18,381 nucleotides of DNA from an uncultured Eubacteriales bacterium (GCA_900544965.1 UQXE01000033.1:1-18381), one strand, 5' to 3'. Counted from the first letter of the stretch, positions 7,671 to 15,180 are shown. Notes: a model not told the origin generated them from the sequence alone. Numbers and translations are program-made.

Positions 7671-9125
7671 ATGAGAAGACAAATTAATCTGCTGGACGAG
7701 TCCATACGTCCCGAAAAGATAATATGGTATTTAGCCTGGCCCACTGTGCTTGAACAGCTTCTTATAACGGCTGTTCAGTATGTTGACACGGCCATGGTAG
7801 GCTCATTGGGCGCAAACGCAACCGCCGCGGTTGGTTTAAACGCATCCACAACGTGGCTGATAAACGGTATTTGCGCAGCGCTTGGCATCGGCTTTTCGGT
7901 GCTTGTCGGCCGCAGCATAGGCTCTGGAGACCATGATAAGGCTAAGCGGGTGGTACGGCAGGCCGTGTTGGCAATAGCCGTGTTTGGCGTGGCTTTGACC
8001 GCTCTGGTACAGATTGCGGCCCCATTCCTTCCACGGTTTTTGGGGGCTGAGCCGGACATCTGGAGCGATGCGAGGGCATACCTGTCCATCGTTGGCGCCG
8101 CTTATATCTTTAATGTATCCGTCAATGTTTCCGCCAACATAATCCGCTGCTCGGGAGATACGCGAACCCCGCTTATATGCAACATCTTTGCAAACGTAAT
8201 CAATGTTGTTCTCAACTTCCTTTTAATATACCCAACCAGGAGCATCGATATATTCATACATCCCTCCTTTATGGCCGAGCCGCTTATCAATACAAGCTTT
8301 TCGATGTGGGGCGCCGGCCTTGGGGTAAGGGGCGCGGCCATCGCAACCGCCATATCCATAGCGGTATCGGGAGTAATCCTGTTCGCAGCCCTGTTTAAAA
8401 AGGACTATCCGGCAAAGATAAGCATAAGGGATAAATTCCATTTTCAAAAGGATGTTTGGAAGGAAACGCTGCGTCTGGCCTACCCGGTCGCTCTTGAGAG
8501 GATCACCCTTTCAACGGGCCAGATTTTAATGACAAGGATTGTTACAGGAATCGGTACGACAGCTATCGCGGCGCATCACCTTGCAATAACCGCCGAATCG
8601 ATTACATATATGCCCGCATTTGGTTTTTCGGCTGCCGCCACTACGCTGGTGTCCCAAGGCCTTGGCGCAAACAAGCCCGAGCTTTCAAAACGCCTTAGTA
8701 AGTATTGCGTTATAGGCGGCGTGATATTCATGACCCTTATGGGCTTTGTGCTTTACTTCTTCTCGCGGCAGCTGATAACTATTTTTACCCCTGACGCCGA
8801 AGTTATTGAGCTTGGGGGCAGGGTTTTGCAAATTGAAGCATTGGCTCAGCCGTGCTTTGCGCTGGCCATGGTAATATCGGGCGTCCTGCGCGGGGCTGGC
8901 GACACAAAGTGGCCCTTCTACATCAGCGCCGTAGGCATGTGGGGCATAAGGCTTGGCATTGCTTACGTCCTTGCGTATCCCTGCGGTCTGGGCCTGCTGG
9001 GCGCGTGGTGCGGCATGGTGGCTGATGTCGTCGTGCGCGGCGTTTTAAGCCTAATACGCTATGCCAGGGGAAAATGGGTGCATTCCTGGCGTAGCCTGCA
9101 TGGAGCTGTGAACGAAACCGAATGA
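7671..9125 (+). CDS. MATE family multidrug/metabolite exporter
   Basis: This 484-residue inner-membrane antiporter belongs to the MATE family, which exports cationic drugs or metabolites using Na+ or H+ gradients. It has about 12 membrane segments in two related halves. The paired family motifs are visible: VQYVDTAMVGSLG (35-47), IIRCSGDTRTPL (157-168) in the first half, and GVLRGAGDTKWPF (404-416) in the second. A somewhat long loop at about 189-213 links segments near GAGLGVRGAA. The reading frame is open back to 7116 inside rarA, but the family N-terminus (MRRQINLLDESIRPEK) and the promoter fix the start at 7671. No ribosome binding site is visible, so translation is probably leaderless. 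A G+C-rich hairpin follows the stop. The substrate cannot be told from sequence. Confidence 0.93.
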   Translation: MRRQINLLDESIRPEKIIWYLAWPTVLEQLLITAVQYVDTAMVGSLGANATAAVGLNASTTWLINGICAALGIGFSVLVGRSIGSGDHDKAKRVVRQAVLAIAVFGVALTALVQIAAPFLPRFLGAEPDIWSDARAYLSIVGAAYIFNVSVNVSANIIRCSGDTRTPLICNIFANVINVVLNFLLIYPTRSIDIFIHPSFMAEPLINTSFSMWGAGLGVRGAAIATAISIAVSGVILFAALFKKDYPAKISIRDKFHFQKDVWKETLRLAYPVALERITLSTGQILMTRIVTGIGTTAIAAHHLAITAESITYMPAFGFSAAATTLVSQGLGANKPELSKRLSKYCVIGGVIFMTLMGFVLYFFSRQLITIFTPDAEVIELGGRVLQIEALAQPCFALAMVISGVLRGAGDTKWPFYISAVGMWGIRLGIAYVLAYPCGLGLLGAWCGMVADVVVRGVLSLIRYARGKWVHSWRSLHGAVNETE

Positions 9126-9155
9126 TTATTTGTCGGTTCAAAATGCTGTTTTTTG

Positions 9156-9187
9156 CCCCGGGCCATATATCGGCCCGGGGTCTTACA
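9156..9187 (+). terminator. G+C-rich terminator after the MATE gene
   Basis: The arms CCCCGGGCC (9156-9164) and GGCCCGGGG (9172-9180) form a perfect 9-bp stem around a 7-nt loop. It begins 31 nt after the MATE stop. The tail TCTTACATTT is only moderately T-rich. It also lies just past the stop of the converging PHP gene and may block read-through from both sides. Confidence 0.7.
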
Positions 9188-9193
9188 TTTTAC

Positions 9194-10060
9194 CTAGTAA
9201 TCTCCAGCGTTATTATTTAGATATAAGGACATAAGCGCTGACAAGCCCTCTTTGAGAAGCCTGTCCCCGGTATATGTGCAGCCAAGGGCGGCATTTGGCC
9301 TGTTTGCCCCATGGAAGTCGCTGCCGCAGGTTACAAACAGCCCGTACTGCATTGCCAACGATATATGAAGCTGTCTCTGCCCCCGGGTTGCTGACGGATA
9401 GTAGGCTTCGACGCCCCACAAACCGGCGCGCGCAAGCTCGCCTACAATGGAATGAACATTTCCCTTTAGCTTGCATGGGTGCGCCATTACAGCTACGCCT
9501 CCGGCGCCGTCAATCAGCTCAATAGCCCTCTTTGTGCTAATCCTGTCAAAGTCAACATAAGCGGGACGGCCCTGCCCAATCAGCGTTGAAAAAGCGGCTT
9601 CCCTGCTTGAAACATAGCCGCAGTCCACCAGAGCGTTTGCTATATGAAGCCTGGTCATGGACGGGCTGTTTGCGCCCAGTCTGCCCTTTATATCATACCC
9701 CAGCGTGAACAGCTTACTAACCATCCTAACGTTGCGCTCGCTTCGCCTTGCCATCTGATTTTTAAGCGCTTCGGCGAGCTTTGCGTTCGACGGATCTATA
9801 CCAAGGCCCAGCATATGGATTTCTTCGCTGTGCATGGTGTCGATCTCAATGCCTGGTATAACAAATACTCCTAACTGTTCACCCGCAAGCATCGCTTCGT
9901 TAACCCCATATACTGTATCATGGTCTGTAAGCGCCAGCAGACCAATTCCATCTTCTCCCGCAAGCCTTACGACCTCGCTTGGGGAATAAGTTCCGTCGGA
10001 TATGCATGAATGGGTATGCAAATCCGCCTTGTTGCCCCTATAACCGCATTTAAAATCCAT
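9194..10060 (-). CDS. PHP-domain phosphoesterase (COG0613, TrpH/RNase AM type)
   Basis: This 288-residue soluble protein has the full metal-binding set of the PHP fold: DLHTHS (H15, H17), SDGT (D22), TDHDT (H47), PGIEI (E72), H82 in EIHMLG, AHP (H194) and GSDFHG (D248, H250). The insert with LHIANALVDCGYVSS and GQGRPAYV matches the COG0613 group. Characterised members of this group hydrolyse 3',5'-nucleoside bisphosphates or trim short RNAs from the 5' end. Which of these this enzyme does is inference. The site before the ATG is AGAGG, only 4 nt away, slightly close. A promoter at 10090-10119 and a terminator behind ftsH suggest that it is transcribed alone. The phosphatase and 5'-exonuclease variants cannot be separated by eye. 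Confidence 0.9.
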   Translation of the reverse strand: MDFKCGYRGNKADLHTHSCISDGTYSPSEVVRLAGEDGIGLLALTDHDTVYGVNEAMLAGEQLGVFVIPGIEIDTMHSEEIHMLGLGIDPSNAKLAEALKNQMARRSERNVRMVSKLFTLGYDIKGRLGANSPSMTRLHIANALVDCGYVSSREAAFSTLIGQGRPAYVDFDRISTKRAIELIDGAGGVAVMAHPCKLKGNVHSIVGELARAGLWGVEAYYPSATRGQRQLHISLAMQYGLFVTCGSDFHGANRPNAALGCTYTGDRLLKEGLSALMSLYLNNNAGDY

Positions 10061-10089
10061 ATTACCTCTTGCTGATTATTTGCCGCCGA

Positions 10090-10119
10090 ATTAAAAGCCG
10101 GTTAATATAACTCCGTCAA
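10090..10119 (-). promoter_or_regulatory. Promoter for the PHP gene
   Basis: On the minus strand TTGACG (10114-10119) and TTTAAT (10090-10095) are separated by 18 nt. The start would be near 10083, about 23 nt before the ATG at 10060. Confidence 0.55.
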
Positions 10120-10221
10120 CATGTGTTCTGATACTCAAATTATGGCCACTCCTGTACAATAGCTACAATCCTTAACAGAAACATGGGGCGTTTTTTATAA
10201 TCACCTGATTTTATTACAGCC

Positions 10222-10251
10222 AAAAGCGGATGCGATATCCTCCGCATCCGC
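10222..10251 (-). terminator. Intrinsic terminator after ftsH
   Basis: On the minus strand a perfect 9-bp stem GCGGATGCG/CGCATCCGC (10243-10251 with 10226-10234) closes an 8-nt loop and is followed by TTTT (10222-10225). It lies 13 nt after the ftsH stop. Confidence 0.8.
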
Positions 10252-10264
10252 CATCAATCGTATA

Positions 10265-12331
10265 TTACCTTTTATTCTTCCGGTTAGTCCCGGCCTGAGC
10301 TCCCCCCTCGCCGGATTTGTCCCCCGAAACGTTTTTCAGCACCGCTTCAAGCTCCGCTTCCCTTTGACGTCTCAGCTCCTCCTCTTCTTCCTGTTCGCGC
10401 TTGTTCCTCTCGGCTATGTCGCGCTCCCGCTTATCCTGCTTTTCCTTATAAGAGACAAGGTTTACATCCTCACCCTTGTACATGGCCTCGAATTCTTCAC
10501 CTGTCATCCTCTCGTATTCCATCAGCGCATCGGCTACGCGGTTAAGCGCGTCCATATCGGATGAAACTATCTCCTTTGCGCGCTCGAACTGCTCGTCTAG
10601 GATTGAGCGTACCTCGGAATCCACCTTGGAAGCAAGGTCCTCGGAAAAATTACGCATGTGGCCCAAATCCCTTCCTATAAACACTTCGGACTGCCCGCCA
10701 AGGAATATAGGCCCTATTTTATCGCTCATACCGTATTCAACAACCATGCTTCTGGCCGTTGCGCTCGCGCGCTGGAGGTCATTGTATGCCCCTGTGCTTA
10801 TATCCGGCATGGCAATGGTTTCGGCCGCGCGTCCTCCAAGCGTCATTGCAATTTCATCCAGCAGCTTATGCCTTGTCATATGCGTCCTGTCCTTCTCAGG
10901 AAGGGTCATAGTATATCCCGCCGCCATCCCGCGCGGTATAATCGAAATTTCATGAAGAGGGTCGCAACCAGGCAGCTTCATAGCTATTATCGCGTGGCCC
11001 GCTTCATGGTAAGCAGTGGTGCGTTTGTCCTCCTGCGTCATTACCCTGCTCTTTTTTTCCGGCCCCATAATAACCCTGGAGATGGATTCCTCTATCTCAT
11101 CCATGGATATCTTTTCTTTTCCGAATCTTGCTGCCAGTATCGCGCTTTCATTAAGTACGTTCTCAAGGTCTGCGCCAGTAAACCCAGGCGTTGAACGCGC
11201 GATTACGCTTAAATCAACACTATCCTCAAACGGTTTTCCCTTCGCGTGTACCTTTAGTATCTCCTCGCGTCCCCTTACATCCGGATAGTTTACGGTTATC
11301 CTCCTGTCAAACCTGCCAGGACGCAGCAACGCGGGATCAAGTATATCAAGCCGGTTGGTCGCTGAGATGACTATTATCCCCTCGTTTGCCGAAAATCCGT
11401 CCATCTCAACGAGCAGCTGGTTCAGCGTTTGTTCACGCTCATCGTGCCCGCCGCCCATTCCGGAACCCCTCTGACGGCCGACAGCGTCTATCTCATCGAT
11501 AAAAACTATGGACGGAGCGCACTTTTTAGCCGTATTAAACAGATCCCGCACCCTGCTTGCGCCAACGCCGACAAACATCTCGACAAAGTCTGAACCCGAT
11601 ATGGCGAAAAACGGTACATTGGCTTCGCCTGCCGCGGCCTTTGCCAAAAGTGTTTTTCCAGTCCCTGGAGGGCCGACCAGCAGTACGCCCTTGGGTATCC
11701 TGGCCCCCATCTTTGTAAACCGCTTTGGATTCCTCAGGAAGTCTACAACCTCTTTTAACTCGTTCTTCTCTTCGTCGGCTCCCGCTACATTTGCAAACGT
11801 TACATTTTCAGGATTTCCAATCGTCGCCTTAGCGCGGCTCTTTGCAAAGCTCGATATCTGGCGGCCGCCCGTCTGCGAACGCATCATGAAATAATACAGC
11901 AAAACTACTGCCCCGATTATTATTATGTAGGGCAGGATCATCTGAAACAGCGAAACACCCTCGGGCTGGTTCGTGCGATATTCAAACGGATAATCGGACG
12001 TGGTAACCTGACTCGGATCCTTACCGGTGGTTTCTGAGATTATAACGGCCATGTCCGCCGCCAATGTTTCAGTAGATGGTATATTACAATAAAAGTCTAC
12101 TTTGCCTTTGTCAAAAAACTGCTCGGCTGTAAATTGTGAATCAGCATTCAAGCCATACAGCACGTCCGACTGAATCTGAATGGCCTGTACCCTACCCTCT
12201 TTTACATAAGTCAAAAAATCCTTATATGTAATCAGTTCAGGCTGCTCAGTAAACACATCGCTGCCGATAAGCAATATAACCACAAGGCCGATAACAGCTA
12301 CAAATAATAGCATTCCGCCAAGCTTCTTCAA
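10265..12331 (-). CDS. ftsH: ATP-dependent zinc metalloprotease FtsH, with a TTG start
   Basis: FtsH is a hexameric membrane-bound AAA+ protease that degrades misfolded membrane proteins and regulatory proteins. Numbered from a TTG at 12331, the 688-residue protein has a membrane segment at about 4-24, an outside domain, a second segment at about 131-150 (MILPYIIIIGAVVLLYYF), Walker A GPPGTGKT at 220-227, Walker B IVFIDEID, the second-region-of-homology Arg fingers (ALLRPGRFDRR), HEAGH at 442-446 and the third zinc ligand Asp at about 518. An AGGAGG at 12338-12343 sits 6 nt before the TTG. ATGs at 12355 and 12367 are in frame but have no ribosome binding site and would translate through it. 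The tail (about 628-688) is very rich in Lys, Glu and Arg and probably helical. It has its own promoter and terminator. Confidence 0.96.
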   Translation of the reverse strand: MKKLGGMLLFVAVIGLVVILLIGSDVFTEQPELITYKDFLTYVKEGRVQAIQIQSDVLYGLNADSQFTAEQFFDKGKVDFYCNIPSTETLAADMAVIISETTGKDPSQVTTSDYPFEYRTNQPEGVSLFQMILPYIIIIGAVVLLYYFMMRSQTGGRQISSFAKSRAKATIGNPENVTFANVAGADEEKNELKEVVDFLRNPKRFTKMGARIPKGVLLVGPPGTGKTLLAKAAAGEANVPFFAISGSDFVEMFVGVGASRVRDLFNTAKKCAPSIVFIDEIDAVGRQRGSGMGGGHDEREQTLNQLLVEMDGFSANEGIIVISATNRLDILDPALLRPGRFDRRITVNYPDVRGREEILKVHAKGKPFEDSVDLSVIARSTPGFTGADLENVLNESAILAARFGKEKISMDEIEESISRVIMGPEKKSRVMTQEDKRTTAYHEAGHAIIAMKLPGCDPLHEISIIPRGMAAGYTMTLPEKDRTHMTRHKLLDEIAMTLGGRAAETIAMPDISTGAYNDLQRASATARSMVVEYGMSDKIGPIFLGGQSEVFIGRDLGHMRNFSEDLASKVDSEVRSILDEQFERAKEIVSSDMDALNRVADALMEYERMTGEEFEAMYKGEDVNLVSYKEKQDKRERDIAERNKREQEEEEELRRQREAELEAVLKNVSGDKSGEGGAQAGTNRKNKR

Positions 12332-12385
12332 GTTTAACCTCCTATTGTTGCGCATTGTGCAAAACAATTCTCCAACTATCTTATG

Positions 12386-12414
12386 ATACTACCATAAATG
12401 GCAAAGCTATTCAA
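12386..12414 (-). promoter_or_regulatory. Extended -10 promoter for ftsH
   Basis: On the minus strand TTGAAT (12409-12414), a 17-nt spacer and TAGTAT (12386-12391) preceded by TGG form an extended -10 promoter. The start would be near 12379, about 48 nt before the TTG start. Confidence 0.6.
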
Positions 12415-12541
12415 AGGGGTTTACGGTCTTTTTCATAAAGCTCAGGTGAAAAAAATGTGAACTTGACCGCAGCCAATAGAACAGCTGAAAACGCTATTAT
12501 ATTTTACCTGCTAAAGCTATGCGGCATAATATAATATACGA

Positions 12542-13936
12542 TTATGCGGCGTCCGCGCTGTAGATATCCCCACCGCCTTCATTTTTTACAGGCTGAATCC
12601 ATTTCATGCTTAAATAGCGCCTTATGCACAGCACATTCTTTAACAGGTCCTCGCACAGGAGCATTATGACATAGACCCAGATAAACGGCATATTCAAAAC
12701 CAGCCCGCACACCGCGGTAATGGGCAGTGCCAAAAGCCAAAGCGACAGCAAGTCATACTTCATGCCCGTCTTCGTGTCCCCGCCGGCTCTGAATATGCCT
12801 ACAACGCTGACATACGGTATGTTTCTTAATCCCATTTCCAACCCGTAAATCAACAGCAGGATAGACGCGGTACTGTGTACCTCAGAAGCAATATTGAATA
12901 TGCCGAGTATCGGCTCGCGCAACAAAATAACCATTGCGCCCACCACTACGGCTAACGCCGGAACGAGCAGCAAAAACCGCTTAGAGTATTGCTTTGCCTC
13001 CTCTATATCACCCGCTCCCACGCGCTTTGCAATCATAACGTTGCATGCGTTGCATATACCAATGAAAAACACAAATGATATGTTTTCCACCGTTCTGAAT
13101 ATGGTCAGCGCCGAGTAATTACCTGTACCCATGCGCCCGAACACCGCATTGTAGCCCATCACGCCCAATGCCCAAAGCGTTTCGTTTATAAGCACAGGCG
13201 AAGCACGCTGGAAAAATTCCGCCACGAACTCCTTTGAGATACTGAACATCTTCCTTATCGGAGGTACCAGCACATTCTTTTTAAATATGGAGATAACCAG
13301 AATGAGTATCGGGGAAAACAAGCCTGATATCGTAGTGGCAAGCGCGGCTCCTTCAACTCCCATGGCTGGAAATCCAAATTTTCCGAAAATCAGCACATAG
13401 TTAAGTATTACGTTTATTGCAACCGCTACAGCCCCTGATACCACGGGAAGCTTTACCTCCTCGGTAGACCTGAGAACAATGGAAAAAGTCTGGCTCAGCG
13501 CAACGCCAAGGTATGAAAAACATGCGATTTTAATATATCTGGCTCCTTCGGCAATCGCAACCTGATCGTTTGAAAATAGTCCGATAACGCTGTTTGGGAA
13601 CAAAAATACCACTGTACTCAATATCAGCGCTATTGGGATATTGCATATCAGCATCATTCCGTATGCGCGGGATATGCCGTCACGGTCTCCGCGCCCCCAG
13701 TACTGGGCTATAAATACCGCCCCGCCCGACGCTATTCCAAACATCGCTATGTTCACAAAGAACGCTACTTGAGACGCTATTCCAACCGCGGCAATGGATA
13801 CATCCCCAAGCTGGCCTATCATAAGCGTATCCACCAGGGACAGCGATGTGGTCAGAAGGTTCTGAAAAGCTATCGGCAGCGCCAGCCGAAGCATTGACTT
13901 CCAGAAATTCTTATCCTCGAACATTCTTAGTTTCAT
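12542..13936 (-). CDS. MATE family exporter, second copy
   Basis: This 464-residue membrane transporter of the MATE family has about 12 segments. The motifs are LSLVDTLMIGQLG (32-44), ILNYVLIFGKFG (177-188) followed by GVEGAALATT, and GIFRAGGDTKTGMKYD (380-395) in the second half. By eye it shares little sequence with the MATE protein at 7671-9125 outside these motifs, so it is not a recent duplicate. The ATG at 13936 is preceded by GGAGGAG (13944-13950) at 9 nt; a longer frame to 13972 would read through this site. The start codon overlaps the stop of a 50-codon ORF by 4 nt (ATGA), which suggests translational coupling. No clear terminator follows, but ftsH has its own promoter downstream. 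The substrate is unknown. Confidence 0.92.
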   Translation of the reverse strand: MKLRMFEDKNFWKSMLRLALPIAFQNLLTTSLSLVDTLMIGQLGDVSIAAVGIASQVAFFVNIAMFGIASGGAVFIAQYWGRGDRDGISRAYGMMLICNIPIALILSTVVFLFPNSVIGLFSNDQVAIAEGARYIKIACFSYLGVALSQTFSIVLRSTEEVKLPVVSGAVAVAINVILNYVLIFGKFGFPAMGVEGAALATTISGLFSPILILVISIFKKNVLVPPIRKMFSISKEFVAEFFQRASPVLINETLWALGVMGYNAVFGRMGTGNYSALTIFRTVENISFVFFIGICNACNVMIAKRVGAGDIEEAKQYSKRFLLLVPALAVVVGAMVILLREPILGIFNIASEVHSTASILLLIYGLEMGLRNIPYVSVVGIFRAGGDTKTGMKYDLLSLWLLALPITAVCGLVLNMPFIWVYVIMLLCEDLLKNVLCIRRYLSMKWIQPVKNEGGGDIYSADAA

Positions 13937-14085
13937 TTTGCGTCTCCTCCATTCTTGAATAGTTCGCTCCACGCTGTATCAAGTATCGCGCCCCCCTTAT
14001 ATGCAACCCCTATGATAGGAAGCCTTTTAAACATAAAATAGGACCCGACATGCGGCGCCAGGCCCCAGGTTACAGTTTGTTTCAT
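13933..14085 (-). CDS. 50-residue unknown protein overlapping the MATE start
   Basis: This ORF is too short for routine calling. It begins MKQTVTWGLAPHVG and ends ELFKNGGDAK; its TGA stop shares ATGA with the MATE start codon, and the MATE ribosome binding site lies in its last codons. The composition is protein-like, with aromatic and aliphatic residues, no low complexity, and codon use like its neighbours. I do not recognise a family. No Shine-Dalgarno sequence is visible before its ATG, but a possible promoter at 14103-14131 would start only about 11 nt upstream, so it could be read from a nearly leaderless message. It could be a small partner or leader peptide that couples translation to the transporter, or a chance frame. 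Confidence 0.45.
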   Translation of the reverse strand: MKQTVTWGLAPHVGSYFMFKRLPIIGVAYKGGAILDTAWSELFKNGGDAK

Positions 14086-14093
14086 TGATATAA

Positions 14094-14123
14094 ATCATGC
14101 GCATGATAGGATCAAAATCCTAT
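14094..14123. promoter_or_regulatory. Two adjacent perfect palindromes, operator-like
   Basis: ATCATGCGCATGAT (14094-14107) is a perfect 14-bp palindrome. It abuts the inverted repeat ATAGGAT-CAAA-ATCCTAT (14106-14123). Together they cover the -10 box and most of the spacer of the possible internal promoter for the 50-codon ORF and the MATE gene. This position is what a repressor or MerR-type operator would occupy; no regulator gene is nearby. Confidence 0.4.
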
Positions 14124-14319
14124 ATCCACAACAGTTTATTATGTTCCCTGTTCCAACCGGCTGGCTCAGGAGTGCGGCCGTTCCTGAGCCAGCTGCAACG
14201 TCCACATCCGCACAGCCCGAATAGACGCACAGCATATCCCTATTACCCGCACTTGTCTTCTTAACCCGTTGCGTACCGCTAATATGGCATTGCGCTATAG
14301 CACCTGTTTCACGCTTCAT
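14095..14319 (-). CDS. 74-codon ORF in the MATE leader (doubtful protein)
   Basis: The ORF begins MKRETGAIAQCH with GGGAG 7 nt before the ATG and a good promoter upstream. It ends in TGA at 14095-14097, and the 50-codon ORF continues in the same frame three codons later. It encodes five cysteines and a Gly/Ala/Ser-rich middle. Against a real protein, it is crossed by a long inverted repeat at 14158-14195 and another at 14106-14123, and no family is recognised. It may be a structured untranslated leader that happens to be open. Confidence 0.3.
   Translation of the reverse strand: MKRETGAIAQCHISGTQRVKKTSAGNRDMLCVYSGCADVDVAAGSGTAALLSQPVGTGNIINCCGYRILILSCA
14103..14131 (-). promoter_or_regulatory. 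Possible internal promoter before the 50-codon ORF and MATE gene
   Basis: On the minus strand TTGTGG (14126-14131), a 17-nt spacer and TATCAT (14103-14108) form a weak sigma-A match. The start would be near 14096, about 11 nt before the ATG at 14085. Confidence 0.35.
14158..14195. repeat. Long inverted repeat in the MATE leader
   Basis: Arms of 11 perfectly paired bases (CTGGCTCAGGA at 14161-14171 with TCCTGAGCCAG at 14182-14192) extend to about 14 pairs with one G-U. The loop is 10 nt and GC-rich (GTGCGGCCGT). No T run follows on either side, so it is not a standard terminator. It would form a very stable hairpin in the leader RNA. Confidence 0.6.
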
Positions 14320-14351
14320 CTAACTTCTCCCTGCACAGCTCATTTCATCCT

Positions 14352-14380
14352 AATATATCAGATTTAAAACTATATGTCAC
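14352..14380 (-). promoter_or_regulatory. Promoter upstream of the MATE leader
   Basis: On the minus strand GTGACA (14375-14380), a 17-nt spacer and TATATT (14352-14357) preceded by TGA form an extended -10 promoter. The start would be near 14345, which gives the MATE gene at 13936 a leader of about 410 nt. Confidence 0.6.
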
Positions 14381-14421
14381 GCATTAAGCATCATATATTG
14401 TATTGGCGTATTCAACGATAA

Positions 14422-14447
14422 AGACGGTTCCGTAACCAGAACCGCCT
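14422..14447 (-). terminator. Intrinsic terminator of the nrdDG operon
   Basis: On the minus strand a 9-bp stem (AGGCGGTTC with GAACCGTCT, one G-U pair) closes an 8-nt loop and is followed by TTATCGTT. It lies 40 nt after the nrdG stop. The T run is interrupted, so efficiency may be moderate. Confidence 0.6.
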
Positions 14448-14487
14448 CGTATGTAACGTAAATGCCAAATTGATTTCAGCCCATTTC

Positions 14488-15180
14488 TTAGGCGGATATA
14501 ATTCGCGGCTGCAATTTCCTAAGCAAATCCATATTGCATTCTATATCCTTTTTTGTCAGTGCTACGCTGCAGCTCAGTCTTTTTTCATCCTCTGGTTTAT
14601 AGGAAACAGGCATTTTGAAATAGTTCAGCCGCCAGCGCGGTTTATAAGGAACCCTGCCCATAAGGGCTTGAAGCATTTCAAAAGTCATTCCGGGATACAG
14701 CGTTGTCCTTACCTCATATTCAACCCCGCTCTCTTCCAGCACGTCAATGGAGGCCAATACCTTATCGAACCCGTTTTCAATACCGCACACCTCCTTATAA
14801 TCATGAGGCAAAGCCTTTATATCCACCGCCGCATAGTCAAGAAGGCAAGCTTCCGTAAGTCCTTTGATCATCGAAGGCCGCTGTCCGTTTGTATCAAGCT
14901 TCAGCCGGTATTCCATCATGCGCAGCCGGCGCAGGAATTCAGGCAGGCCGCTTTGAACTGTCGGCTCACCGCCGCTTATAACAACGCCCTCAAGCAAGCC
15001 CTGACGCCTCTTCAAAAAGTCTAAGACATCCTTTTCGCTGATAGCCTCGCCATCAGGTTTAATCAGGCCGCGGTTATGACAGTAAAAGCAATCGAAATCA
15101 CATCCCTTTGTAAATAACACACAGCTCAGAAGACCCGGAAAATCTATTGTGCTGCTCCTTTGAATGCCGCCAAATATCAC
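14488..15180 (-). CDS. nrdG: Anaerobic ribonucleotide reductase activase (radical SAM)
   Basis: NrdG uses a 4Fe-4S cluster and S-adenosylmethionine to make the glycyl radical on NrdD. The 230-residue protein has the radical SAM cysteines in GCDFDCFYCHN (C27, C31, C34) and the SAM-binding GGEPT at 70-74. The length and the IQRSSTIDFPG start fit the NrdG2-type activases of Clostridia. The start codon is GTG at 15180 and overlaps the nrdD stop by 4 nt (GTGA), with GAGGAG 8 nt before it inside the end of nrdD, so the two are translationally coupled and made together. A terminator follows 40 nt after the stop. Confidence 0.94.
   Translation of the reverse strand: MIFGGIQRSSTIDFPGLLSCVLFTKGCDFDCFYCHNRGLIKPDGEAISEKDVLDFLKRRQGLLEGVVISGGEPTVQSGLPEFLRRLRMMEYRLKLDTNGQRPSMIKGLTEACLLDYAAVDIKALPHDYKEVCGIENGFDKVLASIDVLEESGVEYEVRTTLYPGMTFEMLQALMGRVPYKPRWRLNYFKMPVSYKPEDEKRLSCSVALTKKDIECNMDLLRKLQPRIISA

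Noticed and set aside
12515..12550. TATGCGGC direct repeat behind the second MATE gene, with a 13-nt match near 17414-17430
   Set aside because: Matches of this length are expected by chance in a window of this size, and no element ends coincide with them.
14095..14097. TGA between the two leader ORFs read as selenocysteine
   Set aside because: The hairpins nearby lie upstream or on the TGA itself rather than directly downstream as in a bacterial SECIS, and the surrounding residues match no selenoprotein motif.
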